Shown: piece by piece, positions 23,118-32,893 of the stretch
Layout: each line of letters starts with the position of its first letter
Numbering within the stretch: position 1 is the stretch's first letter
NCBI GenBank assembly: GCA_963971425.1
Contig: OZ020526.1
Span: 1,082,180-1,146,179 of the forward strand
DNA from: Bryoerythrophyllum caledonicum
Lineage: Eukaryota > Streptophyta > Bryopsida > Pottiales > Pottiaceae
Length of the DNA: 64,000 nucleotides
Direction of reading: 5' to 3'
Translations under genes and position numbers: made by a program
Notes under the pieces: model-generated
What the model was told of the DNA's origin: nothing
Database searches by the model: none
Seen by the model: only the letters and a program-made list of their open reading frames with translations

Positions 23118-24602
23118 TGTCTACTTCGTTTTTGCAATCTTCTTCACGCTACGAACACTCTTAAGACATGCATCTACACTCATAGAATTCCCTATCATCT
23201 GTGCAGACTTATGTCTTAAGATTACATGCAAGGTGGTTACAACGGTTATTCCGTTTCTTGATTTTCTTTAACAAACTCTTTGATTTTACTCTCGTAGATA
23301 GTTATCTACTCTCAGTAAATTTTATTCCGTTAATCTCATACCTTAGCAAGGAAGATTAGTTAAATTCTGTTGTCTTAAGCAACCTTATTCACAACGACAT
23401 GGCATAATCCAACAATTATGTGAACTCACATTCAGCATGACTTAAACGACGAACTTACCACCAGAACGTGTGACGACCTCTGCCTTCGCTCTTGGTGACA
23501 CCTCGCTTCCCCGACGCAGAGTCTCACAAAACTCACAGCTTTGCAACAATTCTTCACGATACACTCTGACTCTCAACAATGCAAACTAACCTCTCGACTT
23601 TGCTTCAGCAACTGAACAATGCACTTGTGAATTCTCTCTGATGAGCCATAGCCAAGTTTGGCAGCTCGTTTTCTTAACGGCTCATCAAGTTTTGCCACTT
23701 GGTTTTAAGTCCCGTCCCCACTCGTCCTTATCATCACGTTTTTCAAGTCATTGTAATGATCTTTTTGACGTGATTGATTATTGTTCCCTCGAGTGAAGTG
23801 TCCACTTTTGTCCCTTCCATGGCACTTTAATTTGATCTTTCAACATGATGCGATTTCTCCACTTTATGACAAGGTCGCTTCTCACAGATTTCCTACCAAC
23901 TTAATCATCATTTTTATTTTCTTAAGTTTTTCCATTTTCCATAATTTGCTTCGGCTTACTTCTGTCTTAAGGCATTTCCTTGCTTAAATTTATTATTGTC
24001 TCACAATTTTACTTTTTTTAAGATGAACTTCAGGGATAACCCCAGACTTACTGTCTTAAGGTGTTCACTCAAGTTCTTAAGACAACTGGATTTCTGACAT
24101 CCTCGCAAATAAGACACTCAAGTTCTTAAGTCATTTGTGTCTTTAAGACTATTCTGAGTTCTTAAGGCAACTGTAGATTTGACGTCTCTTGAGTGCTTGA
24201 AGACGGCTTAAGTTCCTTAAAACAGTTGTGTCTTTAAGAGCACTGAAGTTCTTAGGACAACTGTCATGACATCACACTTATGATCTTAATTCTGTGACTT
24301 AACTTGAGATGACTTCTTAAGTACTGTTCCTTTATGCAAAATGATTTAGCTCTTAAGAATTTTTATTTTTGAATTTTATTTTTTCAATAATACCTTATGA
24401 CAAGGTTTCTCTCAAGAAAGTTTTTTGTGAATATTTTTTATGAATGATCATAAATTAACTATGACTTAAAACACAAAATTTTACACTTTCCCTTTGGTAG
24501 TTTAGTGTCGTTCCGGACTACTTAAAAATTCTTTCTTAAGATTTTCTTAAAATTTTCCTTTAAGTAGGGGTGTAGCCCCCCTCTTTAAAAGGTAACTTGC
24601 CC
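23118..24602. other. Non-coding gap between gag-pol and the downstream ORF
   Basis: About 1.5 kb, rich in the word CTTAAG and its variants (many between 24,030 and 24,340). On minus it would be the leader of the downstream ORF or an intron; I cannot call splice sites. Confidence 0.45.
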
Positions 24603-27600
24603 TCAAGTTACGTACTTTTTGAGCCTGTAGCCATTATAGCGTGTTGCATGCACATTACCTGCAAAATCTTGTAATTCCACAGAACCATTAGGATAAGATT
24701 TAAGTATTTTGTATGGTCCAAACCATCGCATTTTAAATTTTCCGGGAAATTTCTGGAATCTACTGTCATAGAGTAAGACTAAATCATTTTCTTTTAGAGT
24801 TTTTGGTTGTAATTTACTATCATAATAAGTTTTCCTTTGTTTTTGTATAGCTTCCATATTCATGTAGGCTTGACCTCTAATTTCATCTAGACGTTCTAGA
24901 TTATCTAATCTTTCTCTTAGAGATTGTTCATCATCTAATCTTTCAGAAATTGCCACGCGTAGAGAAGGTAATGCCACTTCTATCGGGAGCATAGCCTCCA
25001 ATCCATATACTAATTGGAAAGGGGTTGCTTTAGTTGTAGTTTTTATTGTACATCTATATGCCCATAATGCATTATTCAACTCATAATCCCAATTAGATGC
25101 ATTGCCTTGTAATGTCTTAGTGATAATCTTGCAGAGAATACCATTAGACTTTTCAGTTTGTCCATTAGCTCTAGGGTGATAGGGTGACGACTTACGGTGC
25201 TTAATAAAATATTTTTGCAACATTTTCTCAATAGTATCATTGATGAAATGAGTCCCTCTATCACTTACAATTTCTTTTGGACACCCAAACCTAGTGATGA
25301 TATGTTCATAAATAAATTTTGCCACAGTGTCTACGTCATCATTTCTAGTGGCAAGGGCCTCTACCCACTTAGTCACATATTCGGTTGCAACCAAGATATA
25401 GCGTTTTTGACCCTCACGGCTAGGTGGTTTAATGGGACCTACAAAGTCAATTCCCCATTTCTCAAAAGGAATTTGTGCTAAAATTGGTGTTAATGGCATA
25501 GCCTTAGTGGCTGTCCGTTTACCGACTCGCTGGCAAGGATCACATTTTTTAACATAATTAGTGGCATCGGCAAAAAGAGTGGGCCACCAATAGCCTGCTC
25601 GCAATGCTTTTTGAGCTGTAGCCCAGCCCGCAAAATGCCCTCCACAGACATCATCATGACATCCTACTAAAATCATTGACACTTCACTAGGATTTACACA
25701 TCCTCGAAGTATATCATCTTTGCCTCTCTTATAGAGAACACCACTAATCATGGTGTAAGGCAAAGATTGATGGACTAGTTTAATTTTATCTTTGCTAGTG
25801 TATTCAATAGGAAAAGTAGCCTTAGTTAAATAGTAGATGATGTCGGCATATTCTTTTGGAATTACATCAAGTACCTCCACACCCTCCTCAACAGAAAAGA
25901 TGTGTGCATCTGGAAAGTTATCATCTATGGACTGTGGATTTGTAGTCTCACTAAGTCGTGATAAAAAATCTGCATTTTGATGTATTTTCCCCGGTCTGAC
26001 ATTAATGGTAAAATCAAACTCTTGTAATAATAAAACCCATCTTGCAATTCGACCACTTAATTGAGGCTTATTAATCATATACTTCAAGGCATCATGATCA
26101 ATATGAAAAGTGAATTTATATCCCAATAAATAATGCCTATATTTTTGAACAGAGAAAATCATGCCAAGACCTTCTTTTTCAGTTACAGAATAGTTCCTTT
26201 CTGGGGCACTCAACTGTCTACTTGCAAAGTAAATTGGTCTATCATGACCTTTGGAATCTTTCTGGCTTAACACACTTCCAATTGCCATATTAGAAGCATC
26301 AACATATACTTCAAAGGGTTTTGTCCAATCTGGGGGAATTAGAACAGGTGCTTTACTAAGACGACGTTTTAACTTGTTAAAAGCTTTAGTGCAATCATCC
26401 GTCCATACCCCCGGTAGTAAAGTTTGTTTTGTTAAGACATTCAAAGGTGCTGCTATAAAAGCAAACTTATAAATAAATCTTCTATAATAACCTGTTGCAC
26501 CTAGAAAGCCTTTTAGTCCCGTGAGATGTTTGGGAATTTCCATTTTAATAATAATGTCTACTTTGTCTGGGTCAACCGATATTCCTTCTTTTGAAACAAC
26601 ATGACCTAATAATTTACCACATACAGTGGCAAACTCAGACTTAGTAGCATTTATGGAGATGCCATACTTTCTACATTGATCAAAACATTTCTTTAAATTT
26701 TGTGCATGATCTTTCTTAGAACCAAACACACAAAAATCATCTAAAAGTATCTCCATAAATTTTCTAAGATATTTTGTGAAGGCTTGAGTCATAACTCTTT
26801 GGAATGTTGCCGAAGCATTGCACAATCCAAATGGCATGACATTATATGCAAAAGTCCCCCAGTCCGTAGTGAAAGTGGTCAATGGTTTATCTTCTGGGGC
26901 AATCTGCACTTGATTATAACCCGAGAATCCATCAAGGAAGGAATAACACTCATGACCCGCTACACCATCTAGGACTGCATCAGAAAATGGTAAAGGAAAG
27001 AAATCTTTCTTAGTGGCTTTATTCAACTGTCGAAAATCCTGACAAATACGGATCTTACCATTCTTTTTAGGTACTATGACAATAGGTGACACCCACTCAC
27101 TAAATGGCACGGGATAAATGAAATTACACTCCAGTAATTTATCAATTTCCTCTTTAACCATTAGAGAATACTTTGGGTTCATCCTGTATTGCCTTTGCCT
27201 AATAGGTTTAGCATCCGCTTCTAGGATAATTCGATGTTGACAAACATCAGGAGGTATGCCTTTCAAATCTTTATAAGTCCAAGCAAAGGCATCTTTCTCC
27301 TTCTTAAAGAATTCCAACCATTCTTCATATTCTTTAGAACTTAATTCATCATATATTTTAATAGGCTTAGGATCTTCCGTAGTGCCTAAATTTATTTCGA
27401 TAGTATTTTTTACTAAAGGTCGAACATTAGGTGTTTTCTTATCACCTAGCAACTCATCCGAGTCTGACACATAAGGGATTTCCTTATCTGACGCTCCCTC
27501 AGTAGTAATGTTAAAAATAGGAGCATTTTGCCATGCTTCAATAGCTGCATCCGAGTCACCAACTTGACTAGGAGGGACAAAATACTCCCCAGGACTTAAA

Positions 27601-30600
27601 CCTTTAAACGTAGGCATGTCCTGGATAACATTAGTATCTTCAGGCTCAGATTCTGAGTTTGGATCAGTAGTCCAATCTGAAGCATCATCTTGAGTCTCAC
27701 CATGATAGTTTGTAGGAAACATGGGAAGAATAATTTTACTTTTGCCCTTCCCAATTGTCAAAGTTCCCTTGCCCCAATCGTCCTTGGCTTTAGCTAATGA
27801 CAACCAAGGTCTGCCAAGGAGAATAGGATATGTGGAAATAGACTCACTCACCTTAAAGACAATATAGTCAATTTTATAATCAATTCCACCAATTATTGTA
27901 TTTAATTGTATCAATTTTCCCAAAGGTTTGACTCTACTTTGATCGGCCATTCTTAAAATAATAGGAGTAGGTGCTATGGTAGTTATGCCTAACTCTTCCA
28001 TAGTATCAACACTCATAAGGTTGACACTACTCCCACTATCAATTTGGACTCCATCAATTAAAGTTCCATCTATAATTACATCGACTGTAGGTGCACCTGG
28101 ATCTAGAGAGATATCATGAACGTTCACAATTTCGGGTTGAGATTTACTTGTTTCCTTATTTATTTTTTGTTTAGTTTTTTTAACATTGTCCTCCTCTTGT
28201 ATTTTTGCTCTCTTTCTAATTAGAGAAGAGGTTAACTCATTCTTACAATAAGGTGACAATGCAAGTAATTGTCTCAAAGAAATATGAGGTTGTAATCTAT
28301 CTAAATCTGTGAGAATATCATACGGATGCATACCCACTGCTAATCTCATAATTCTATTATGTTTTCTCTTTTTTAAAGACATAGATGATTCTTTCATTAT
28401 CTTTTTTGAAGGCTTATAAAAAATAGGTTGTTCCAACCGTTTCATGGAAGTACTTGGTTTTTCCACATTTTGAATTATAGGTACAATTTTTTCTGGCGAA
28501 GAAGGTGTTATAGGTACTTGAGTAGGATTTTCCTGAGAATCACTATTTGTTATTTCTATTAATTGTGGTGATGGTTTAAGAATTTCTGGTCTTTTTAGTA
28601 TAGTTGGCATATTTCTAGCAAGCACAGGATTAAGTTTTACTTTGCTATAATCACTCTCTGAACTACTAACGGGTTCTTTTTCAAGGGCCTTCTTGGCTTG
28701 TGATCTCGTGATAAAAACATCTTGAGGTGTATCAATTGCCATATAGTTTACATTTCTAGTATTGGAAGACTCTACTTCTTGAATTTGAACTTGTTTCCTA
28801 ACATTAGGAAACTCAGTAATTATGGCTGTGCAAAAGGTAGAAACATGCCCCGTTTGCCCACATCTTCCACATAAGGGATTAAAACCAACTTGTTGGCGTG
28901 CATTTGTGCATTCCCTAGAATAATGACCTGGCTCTCCACATCTATAACATACTACTTCTTTGTTTCTATCTTGATTAGGTCCTTTCCAAACTTGGTGTTG
29001 ACTATAACCATTATTTCCTCTCGGATGGTTATTATTGTTTCCTGGTCTGGTAAAATGTTGTTTGGATGTAATTCTATAAGGTTGTTTTTGGTTATTATTT
29101 TGAGAAGGTTGCTCTTGTACTAGGGCCTTTACTTCCTTGATATTTCTACAAGTAGTTATATCATGGCCCTTAGCACCGCAATAAGCACATTTAAGCTTAG
29201 GTGTTCCTCCTATTGGATATTTACACTCGGTGGCCAAGTGTCTATGTCCCTTACAATTACTACACCAAATATTAGTTCGTTGATTAGTAGCCTTAGGTCG
29301 CTTATTTCTCCCTTCATTAACTTGGACTGACAATTCTCTAAATTGTTTTTCTAAAGCTTGGAGCTCATTTTCCTCATGACTTAGAGGCATCAACGCAAGT
29401 TGTTGCTCTCTAGGATGAGGTGGTCCTTGTATAGTTAATTGGGGTTGACTAGATATTGACCTAGGATAATAATCTCTTCCACTATTATCCATCCCATATT
29501 GAGTAGTTACAGGCAAAAGATATGGATCCTGATATGGAATCCTTTTTGTCTGTAACAACATATTAGATCGCTGCATAGCAGCTTCCCAATTTCTAGCAGC
29601 TTCATATGCTGCATTTAAATTTGCCGGGTTGGAAAGTTTAACCTGGTATATACACATAGGATCTAATAAACCTCTGGTAAAGGTATTAGTGATCCATGCT
29701 TCTGGCATATTATGATCTCGCCATCTATTCAATAAGTTTCTAAGCCGAGTATAATATCCGGCTATAGTTTCTGTGGAATACATTTGAAAACTTTGTAACT
29801 GATCTTGCAAAGTATTATGATAAGACTGGGGTCTGAACCTGGTCAAAAATGCTTCTTTTAAAGCATCCCAGTTTATTGGTTGAGGATCTAATGCCGCATA
29901 CCACCTCTGAGCTTCCCCTAGTAAATTACCAGGAAAACTAGTGATGTACTTATCAATTGCTAAATTATTAGCTATTGCTACTACTTGAAATCTTTCCAAG
30001 TAGGAATCTGGATCTTCTCCCAAATCACCATAGAATATGGGAAATGGAGCTATATTAAGCATCCTATGATGCGCCATAGCAAGGGGATTAACAAAAGGGT
30101 CGTCAGGAGTAGGAGGGGTTGAAGGTGGTGAGGATAATGATGACCTGCTAGAGGTAGAACTAGCAGAAGAAGAGTCAAAAGGAGAAGTCCTCCCAGAAGT
30201 ATGTGAGGGGAGTCCAGCTGGACTCTCTTCTCGCACTGGTGGTTCTGAGTGCTCTTCTTCTTTACTTTCACTATTAAATAAACTTTCACCTTCTTTAGGC
30301 TCACTTTGCTCACCTACATCTAACTTTTCCTCTTTAATAGGATTATACTTAAATTCCGCTCCTTCTTCACTAGATTGGTCAATCTCTTCTTGTGTGTCAA
30401 AGTTTAAAGTGGTAGGTCTAAGAATTTGACTAAAAGCTTCTAATAACTCCTTATGAAACTTATGCTTTTCTTCTTCATTTTCCAATGGTCTATCATTCAG
30501 AAAATGGTCAATAGATTCTTTTGCTTCACTATGAGTAAATATTGGTATTTCCAATTTTGACTCAAATTCTTGGGCAAAAGGACTTGGATAGGGAGTTTCA

Positions 30601-31190
30601 AAGTTTGTTTGGTCTGAGGAGTTACCTACTTCGTACGTACGATTTATTAAAGAATGGGGTATGGGGGTTCTAAACAATCGCTCTAACTCATCAAGTTGTT
30701 GATCATGAATGTTAAGTTTTTCATCCACTTCTTCCTCTTCTGAGGATCCTTCCTTTTCTAAGGATTTAGACCAAACCTTCTCACTTTGGGTCTCCCAATT
30801 TACTTCTTCCGGGCTACTAGAACAACAAGAGTGACTGGTATATTTTTTATCTTTTCTTTTTCCTATATATTTCTTCCTAGGATTTTTTAATGCTGCGAAT
30901 ACTAACTCTTCTAGGGTAAATTGTGGTTTCTTTGTGTCTGACTGAGGAGAATTTGGAGGATCGGGTAGTGTTTTATATGTTGTCTCCCTTTTTGTTTGTC
31001 TCAATGCCTTTTCTAAGGCTATTTCTATTTCCTCATCTAGTTTGAAGGGAGAAGGACTTGTAACAGTGTTAAAGGTAGGATTATGTACTCCTAACACTAT
31101 AGTTGGTTGTTTCCTCTCTACCCTTTTCTTATAACGTTGAGCTCTCTCGACTTTTTGTTTTTCTCTTTTCTCTTTGTCTTTTCCTGACAT
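24603..31190 (-). CDS. Ty3/gypsy Gag-Pol polyprotein, open
   Basis: A single 2,195-codon frame from ATG 31,190. A charged, low-complexity N terminus precedes a Retrotrans_gag domain (about 372-540). Four CX2CX4HX4C zinc knuckles follow near 643, 667, 747 and 775. The aspartic protease is near 1,047 (VQIDSGSSVNLMS). Reverse transcriptase spans about 1,330-1,485 with the catalytic pair in ILLDDFCVF (LLDD rather than YVDD). RNase H begins near 1,622 (FEVYVDASN). Integrase has an HHCC zinc finger near 1,843-1,890, then GIDFVGPI, SDRGTHF and GQTEKSNG carrying the Asp-Asp-Glu triad. It ends without a chromodomain. Gag and Pol share one frame, so no frameshift is needed. No disabling mutation is visible, consistent with a young copy. 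Confidence 0.95.
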   Translation of the reverse strand: MSGKDKEKREKQKVERAQRYKKRVERKQPTIVLGVHNPTFNTVTSPSPFKLDEEIEIALEKALRQTKRETTYKTLPDPPNSPQSDTKKPQFTLEELVFAALKNPRKKYIGKRKDKKYTSHSCCSSSPEEVNWETQSEKVWSKSLEKEGSSEEEEVDEKLNIHDQQLDELERLFRTPIPHSLINRTYEVGNSSDQTNFETPYPSPFAQEFESKLEIPIFTHSEAKESIDHFLNDRPLENEEEKHKFHKELLEAFSQILRPTTLNFDTQEEIDQSSEEGAEFKYNPIKEEKLDVGEQSEPKEGESLFNSESKEEEHSEPPVREESPAGLPSHTSGRTSPFDSSSASSTSSRSSLSSPPSTPPTPDDPFVNPLAMAHHRMLNIAPFPIFYGDLGEDPDSYLERFQVVAIANNLAIDKYITSFPGNLLGEAQRWYAALDPQPINWDALKEAFLTRFRPQSYHNTLQDQLQSFQMYSTETIAGYYTRLRNLLNRWRDHNMPEAWITNTFTRGLLDPMCIYQVKLSNPANLNAAYEAARNWEAAMQRSNMLLQTKRIPYQDPYLLPVTTQYGMDNSGRDYYPRSISSQPQLTIQGPPHPREQQLALMPLSHEENELQALEKQFRELSVQVNEGRNKRPKATNQRTNIWCSNCKGHRHLATECKYPIGGTPKLKCAYCGAKGHDITTCRNIKEVKALVQEQPSQNNNQKQPYRITSKQHFTRPGNNNNHPRGNNGYSQHQVWKGPNQDRNKEVVCYRCGEPGHYSRECTNARQQVGFNPLCGRCGQTGHVSTFCTAIITEFPNVRKQVQIQEVESSNTRNVNYMAIDTPQDVFITRSQAKKALEKEPVSSSESDYSKVKLNPVLARNMPTILKRPEILKPSPQLIEITNSDSQENPTQVPITPSSPEKIVPIIQNVEKPSTSMKRLEQPIFYKPSKKIMKESSMSLKKRKHNRIMRLAVGMHPYDILTDLDRLQPHISLRQLLALSPYCKNELTSSLIRKRAKIQEEDNVKKTKQKINKETSKSQPEIVNVHDISLDPGAPTVDVIIDGTLIDGVQIDSGSSVNLMSVDTMEELGITTIAPTPIILRMADQSRVKPLGKLIQLNTIIGGIDYKIDYIVFKVSESISTYPILLGRPWLSLAKAKDDWGKGTLTIGKGKSKIILPMFPTNYHGETQDDASDWTTDPNSESEPEDTNVIQDMPTFKGLSPGEYFVPPSQVGDSDAAIEAWQNAPIFNITTEGASDKEIPYVSDSDELLGDKKTPNVRPLVKNTIEINLGTTEDPKPIKIYDELSSKEYEEWLEFFKKEKDAFAWTYKDLKGIPPDVCQHRIILEADAKPIRQRQYRMNPKYSLMVKEEIDKLLECNFIYPVPFSEWVSPIVIVPKKNGKIRICQDFRQLNKATKKDFFPLPFSDAVLDGVAGHECYSFLDGFSGYNQVQIAPEDKPLTTFTTDWGTFAYNVMPFGLCNASATFQRVMTQAFTKYLRKFMEILLDDFCVFGSKKDHAQNLKKCFDQCRKYGISINATKSEFATVCGKLLGHVVSKEGISVDPDKVDIIIKMEIPKHLTGLKGFLGATGYYRRFIYKFAFIAAPLNVLTKQTLLPGVWTDDCTKAFNKLKRRLSKAPVLIPPDWTKPFEVYVDASNMAIGSVLSQKDSKGHDRPIYFASRQLSAPERNYSVTEKEGLGMIFSVQKYRHYLLGYKFTFHIDHDALKYMINKPQLSGRIARWVLLLQEFDFTINVRPGKIHQNADFLSRLSETTNPQSIDDNFPDAHIFSVEEGVEVLDVIPKEYADIIYYLTKATFPIEYTSKDKIKLVHQSLPYTMISGVLYKRGKDDILRGCVNPSEVSMILVGCHDDVCGGHFAGWATAQKALRAGYWWPTLFADATNYVKKCDPCQRVGKRTATKAMPLTPILAQIPFEKWGIDFVGPIKPPSREGQKRYILVATEYVTKWVEALATRNDDVDTVAKFIYEHIITRFGCPKEIVSDRGTHFINDTIEKMLQKYFIKHRKSSPYHPRANGQTEKSNGILCKIITKTLQGNASNWDYELNNALWAYRCTIKTTTKATPFQLVYGLEAMLPIEVALPSLRVAISERLDDEQSLRERLDNLERLDEIRGQAYMNMEAIQKQRKTYYDSKLQPKTLKENDLVLLYDSRFQKFPGKFKMRWFGPYKILKSYPNGSVELQDFAGNVHATRYNGYRLKKYVT

Positions 31191-31323
31191 TAGTAATCCC
31201 CATAGGTTTTTTATTTTTATCCTTATTCTGAACTTAATTTTTAAATTTTTAATTTAAACAAAGATAAATTGCTTCCTCTGTAAGCTTCATTCCCTCAACT
31301 TCCCATGCAATGTTTGGTGGATA

Positions 31324-31533
31324 CTAATACATAGTTAATAAGGCTCCCATTTCATTTTCTCCCAACCATTCACTGGCTATACCTATTAAAAGGTCTATCT
31401 CACTTTCGGCTATTTTCAAATATTTCCCATCATAAGGTCCTATACGGTGATACGCACAAATTGTAGTGATTAATCTTCTAATTATTTTCCCACCATTAAC
31501 TGGGGTACATAAAGGATCACTCTCTCGGTTCAT
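31324..31533 (-). CDS. Leader microORF 3 of the Ty3 element (69 aa)
   Basis: Starts at ATG and ends in ENEMGALLTMY. Its central block KYLKIAESEIDLLI...SEWLGENEMGALL aligns with the neighbouring 93-residue ORF. No known domain; a short helical acidic protein. It lies 133 bp before the gag-pol ATG. Confidence 0.45.
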   Translation of the reverse strand: MNRESDPLCTPVNGGKIIRRLITTICAYHRIGPYDGKYLKIAESEIDLLIGIASEWLGENEMGALLTMY

Positions 31534-31581
31534 TTTGTCATTGGGGTACTTGTATGGTATTTCAAGGAATTATAAAGAATT

Positions 31582-31863
31582 TTAACTTGAACAAAGGTGG
31601 AGAGCCTCCATAGATAGGTTTAATTCCTTCTCTTTATTTATGGGGTAACCCAAATATGCCAACAATTCTCCTATCTCAAGTTCACTCAACCATTCTTTTG
31701 CTTGTTCAATCAATCTCTCTATTTCAGTTTCTACTATATCCAAATATTTTCTATCCTGACTAATGAAAGTTTCATAATAAGCTATTCTTGCATATAAGAA
31801 TTTAAGAGACTTATTTCTTTCACTTTTAGAATTTAGGCGTTCAATTTTTCTCATTTGCTCCAT
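31582..31863 (-). CDS. Leader microORF 2 of the Ty3 element (93 aa)
   Basis: An ATG-started frame with a basic N terminus (MEQMRKIERLNSKSERNK) and the block KYLDIVETEIERLI...KEWLSELEIGELL shared with microORF 3. It is predicted helical by its heptad-like pattern. The function is unknown. Tandem homologues in a retrotransposon leader suggest duplication of a small gene. Confidence 0.5.
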   Translation of the reverse strand: MEQMRKIERLNSKSERNKSLKFLYARIAYYETFISQDRKYLDIVETEIERLIEQAKEWLSELEIGELLAYLGYPINKEKELNLSMEALHLCSS

Positions 31864-31938
31864 TGAGGTAACAATAGTGTCGCCAATCAGTCAGTGTAAA
31901 TGGTTCTATCTTGAATTCTCGTGACAATGGTTCTATTA

Positions 31939-32130
31939 TTAATTCTCTTGGGTAATTGAATTTTTGTAAAAAAGTATTGATGATTTTTTTCTATTAATGG
32001 AATGTAGGTTGTTTTCTTTAATGCGTTCTATTTCTGTCCCCAAAAGTCTAAATAATTTCCCCTCATTGTATTGAATTTTAGAATAAATTATTAATAATCT
32101 TTTCAACCTTGTTCGTTGTTCCTTAAAGTT
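31939..32130 (-). CDS. Leader microORF 1 of the Ty3 element, lacks an ATG
   Basis: A 63-codon frame following a stop at 32,131-32,133. It contains RLKRLLIIYSKIQYNEGKLF followed by a TEIERIK segment, which lines up with the same positions of microORFs 2 and 3. There is no ATG, so it may be decayed or expressed as part of something larger. Alignment was by eye. Confidence 0.35.
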   Translation of the reverse strand, partial: NFKEQRTRLKRLLIIYSKIQYNEGKLFRLLGTEIERIKENNLHSINRKKSSILFYKNSITQEN

Positions 32131-32151
32131 TCATTTGAGGAACTCATTTTT

Positions 32152-32649
32152 TTAAATACATAATAAATCAAAGGCTACACTCACAGGAACTTCTGGATCT
32201 TTAGATAAGAAGTCGGGAAAGAATACTTTGCTCTCTAAGTTTTGTTTACTATAAACAAAGATATAAGTTTCTTGATTAAACTTGTATCCGTTCCAAGCCC
32301 CTAAGCCTCTAGAAATTAATGGTTGTGTTTGAAGTTTCAATCTACCATATTGAGCAAAAAGGTAGTGTAGTTGATATTTTAAATATAAAGTCTTTTTCTT
32401 GACAATTACTTCATTAAAACCCTCACCCTTATTCCATACTTTGTTTAAAATTAATTGTTTAATTTCTAAGGGTAGTTGTTCAAATTTTTCATTAAATGAT
32501 TGATCAATTTTTAGGTGAGCCCCATAAAATTGAAATCCTTGTCCCTAATACGCACCTCTATAAACACGATAAAGGGCGCTAAACAAATATGGACCACTAA
32601 AGAAGTCACTCAATGCTTCTTCAGAAACCTCCCATGGAAAAGTAGACAT
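32152..32649 (-). pseudogene. ORF1 upstream of gag in the Ty3 element, one in-frame stop
   Basis: ATG at 32,649 opens MSTFPWEVSEEALSDFF; after 34 codons a TAG (32,545-32,547) intervenes and the same frame continues to a stop at 32,152, about 164 residues in total. The second part has hydrophobic-helical segments (EQLPLEIKQLILNKVW) and an aromatic YKFNQETYIFVYSKQ region. I do not recognise a family. A separate ORF between primer site and gag is a known trait of Ogre elements, which is the basis for the Ogre-like reading. The stop may be a mutation or a readthrough site. Confidence 0.5.
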
Positions 32650-32682
32650 GTTGTAACAACATGTCTTCACTCTTTACTAAAA

Positions 32683-32716
<34 letters not shown>

Positions 32717-32868
32717 TTTTTAATTTTTAATTTTTAATAATTTTTTTCAGTAATTCCAAAGTTTATAACTTCACAAAAAACTAAATGCTATGATAGTTTA
32801 CTTAAGTAATTGACTTAAGTTTGACAGCTTTCCTAATTTAAATCTCTTAAAAAAAACTCGACGGTACC

Positions 32869-32887
32869 ATCCCCAGCATGGTCGCCA
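32869..32887 (-). other. Primer binding site, tRNA-Arg-like
   Basis: Six bases inside the 5' LTR the minus strand reads TGGCGACCATGCTGGGGAT. From memory, the complement of the 3' end of plant tRNA-Arg(ACG) is TGGCGACTCCGCTGGGGAT, differing at only three central positions. The match starts with the TGG expected opposite the tRNA CCA tail. Confidence 0.65.
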
Positions 32888-32893
32888 AAAAAA

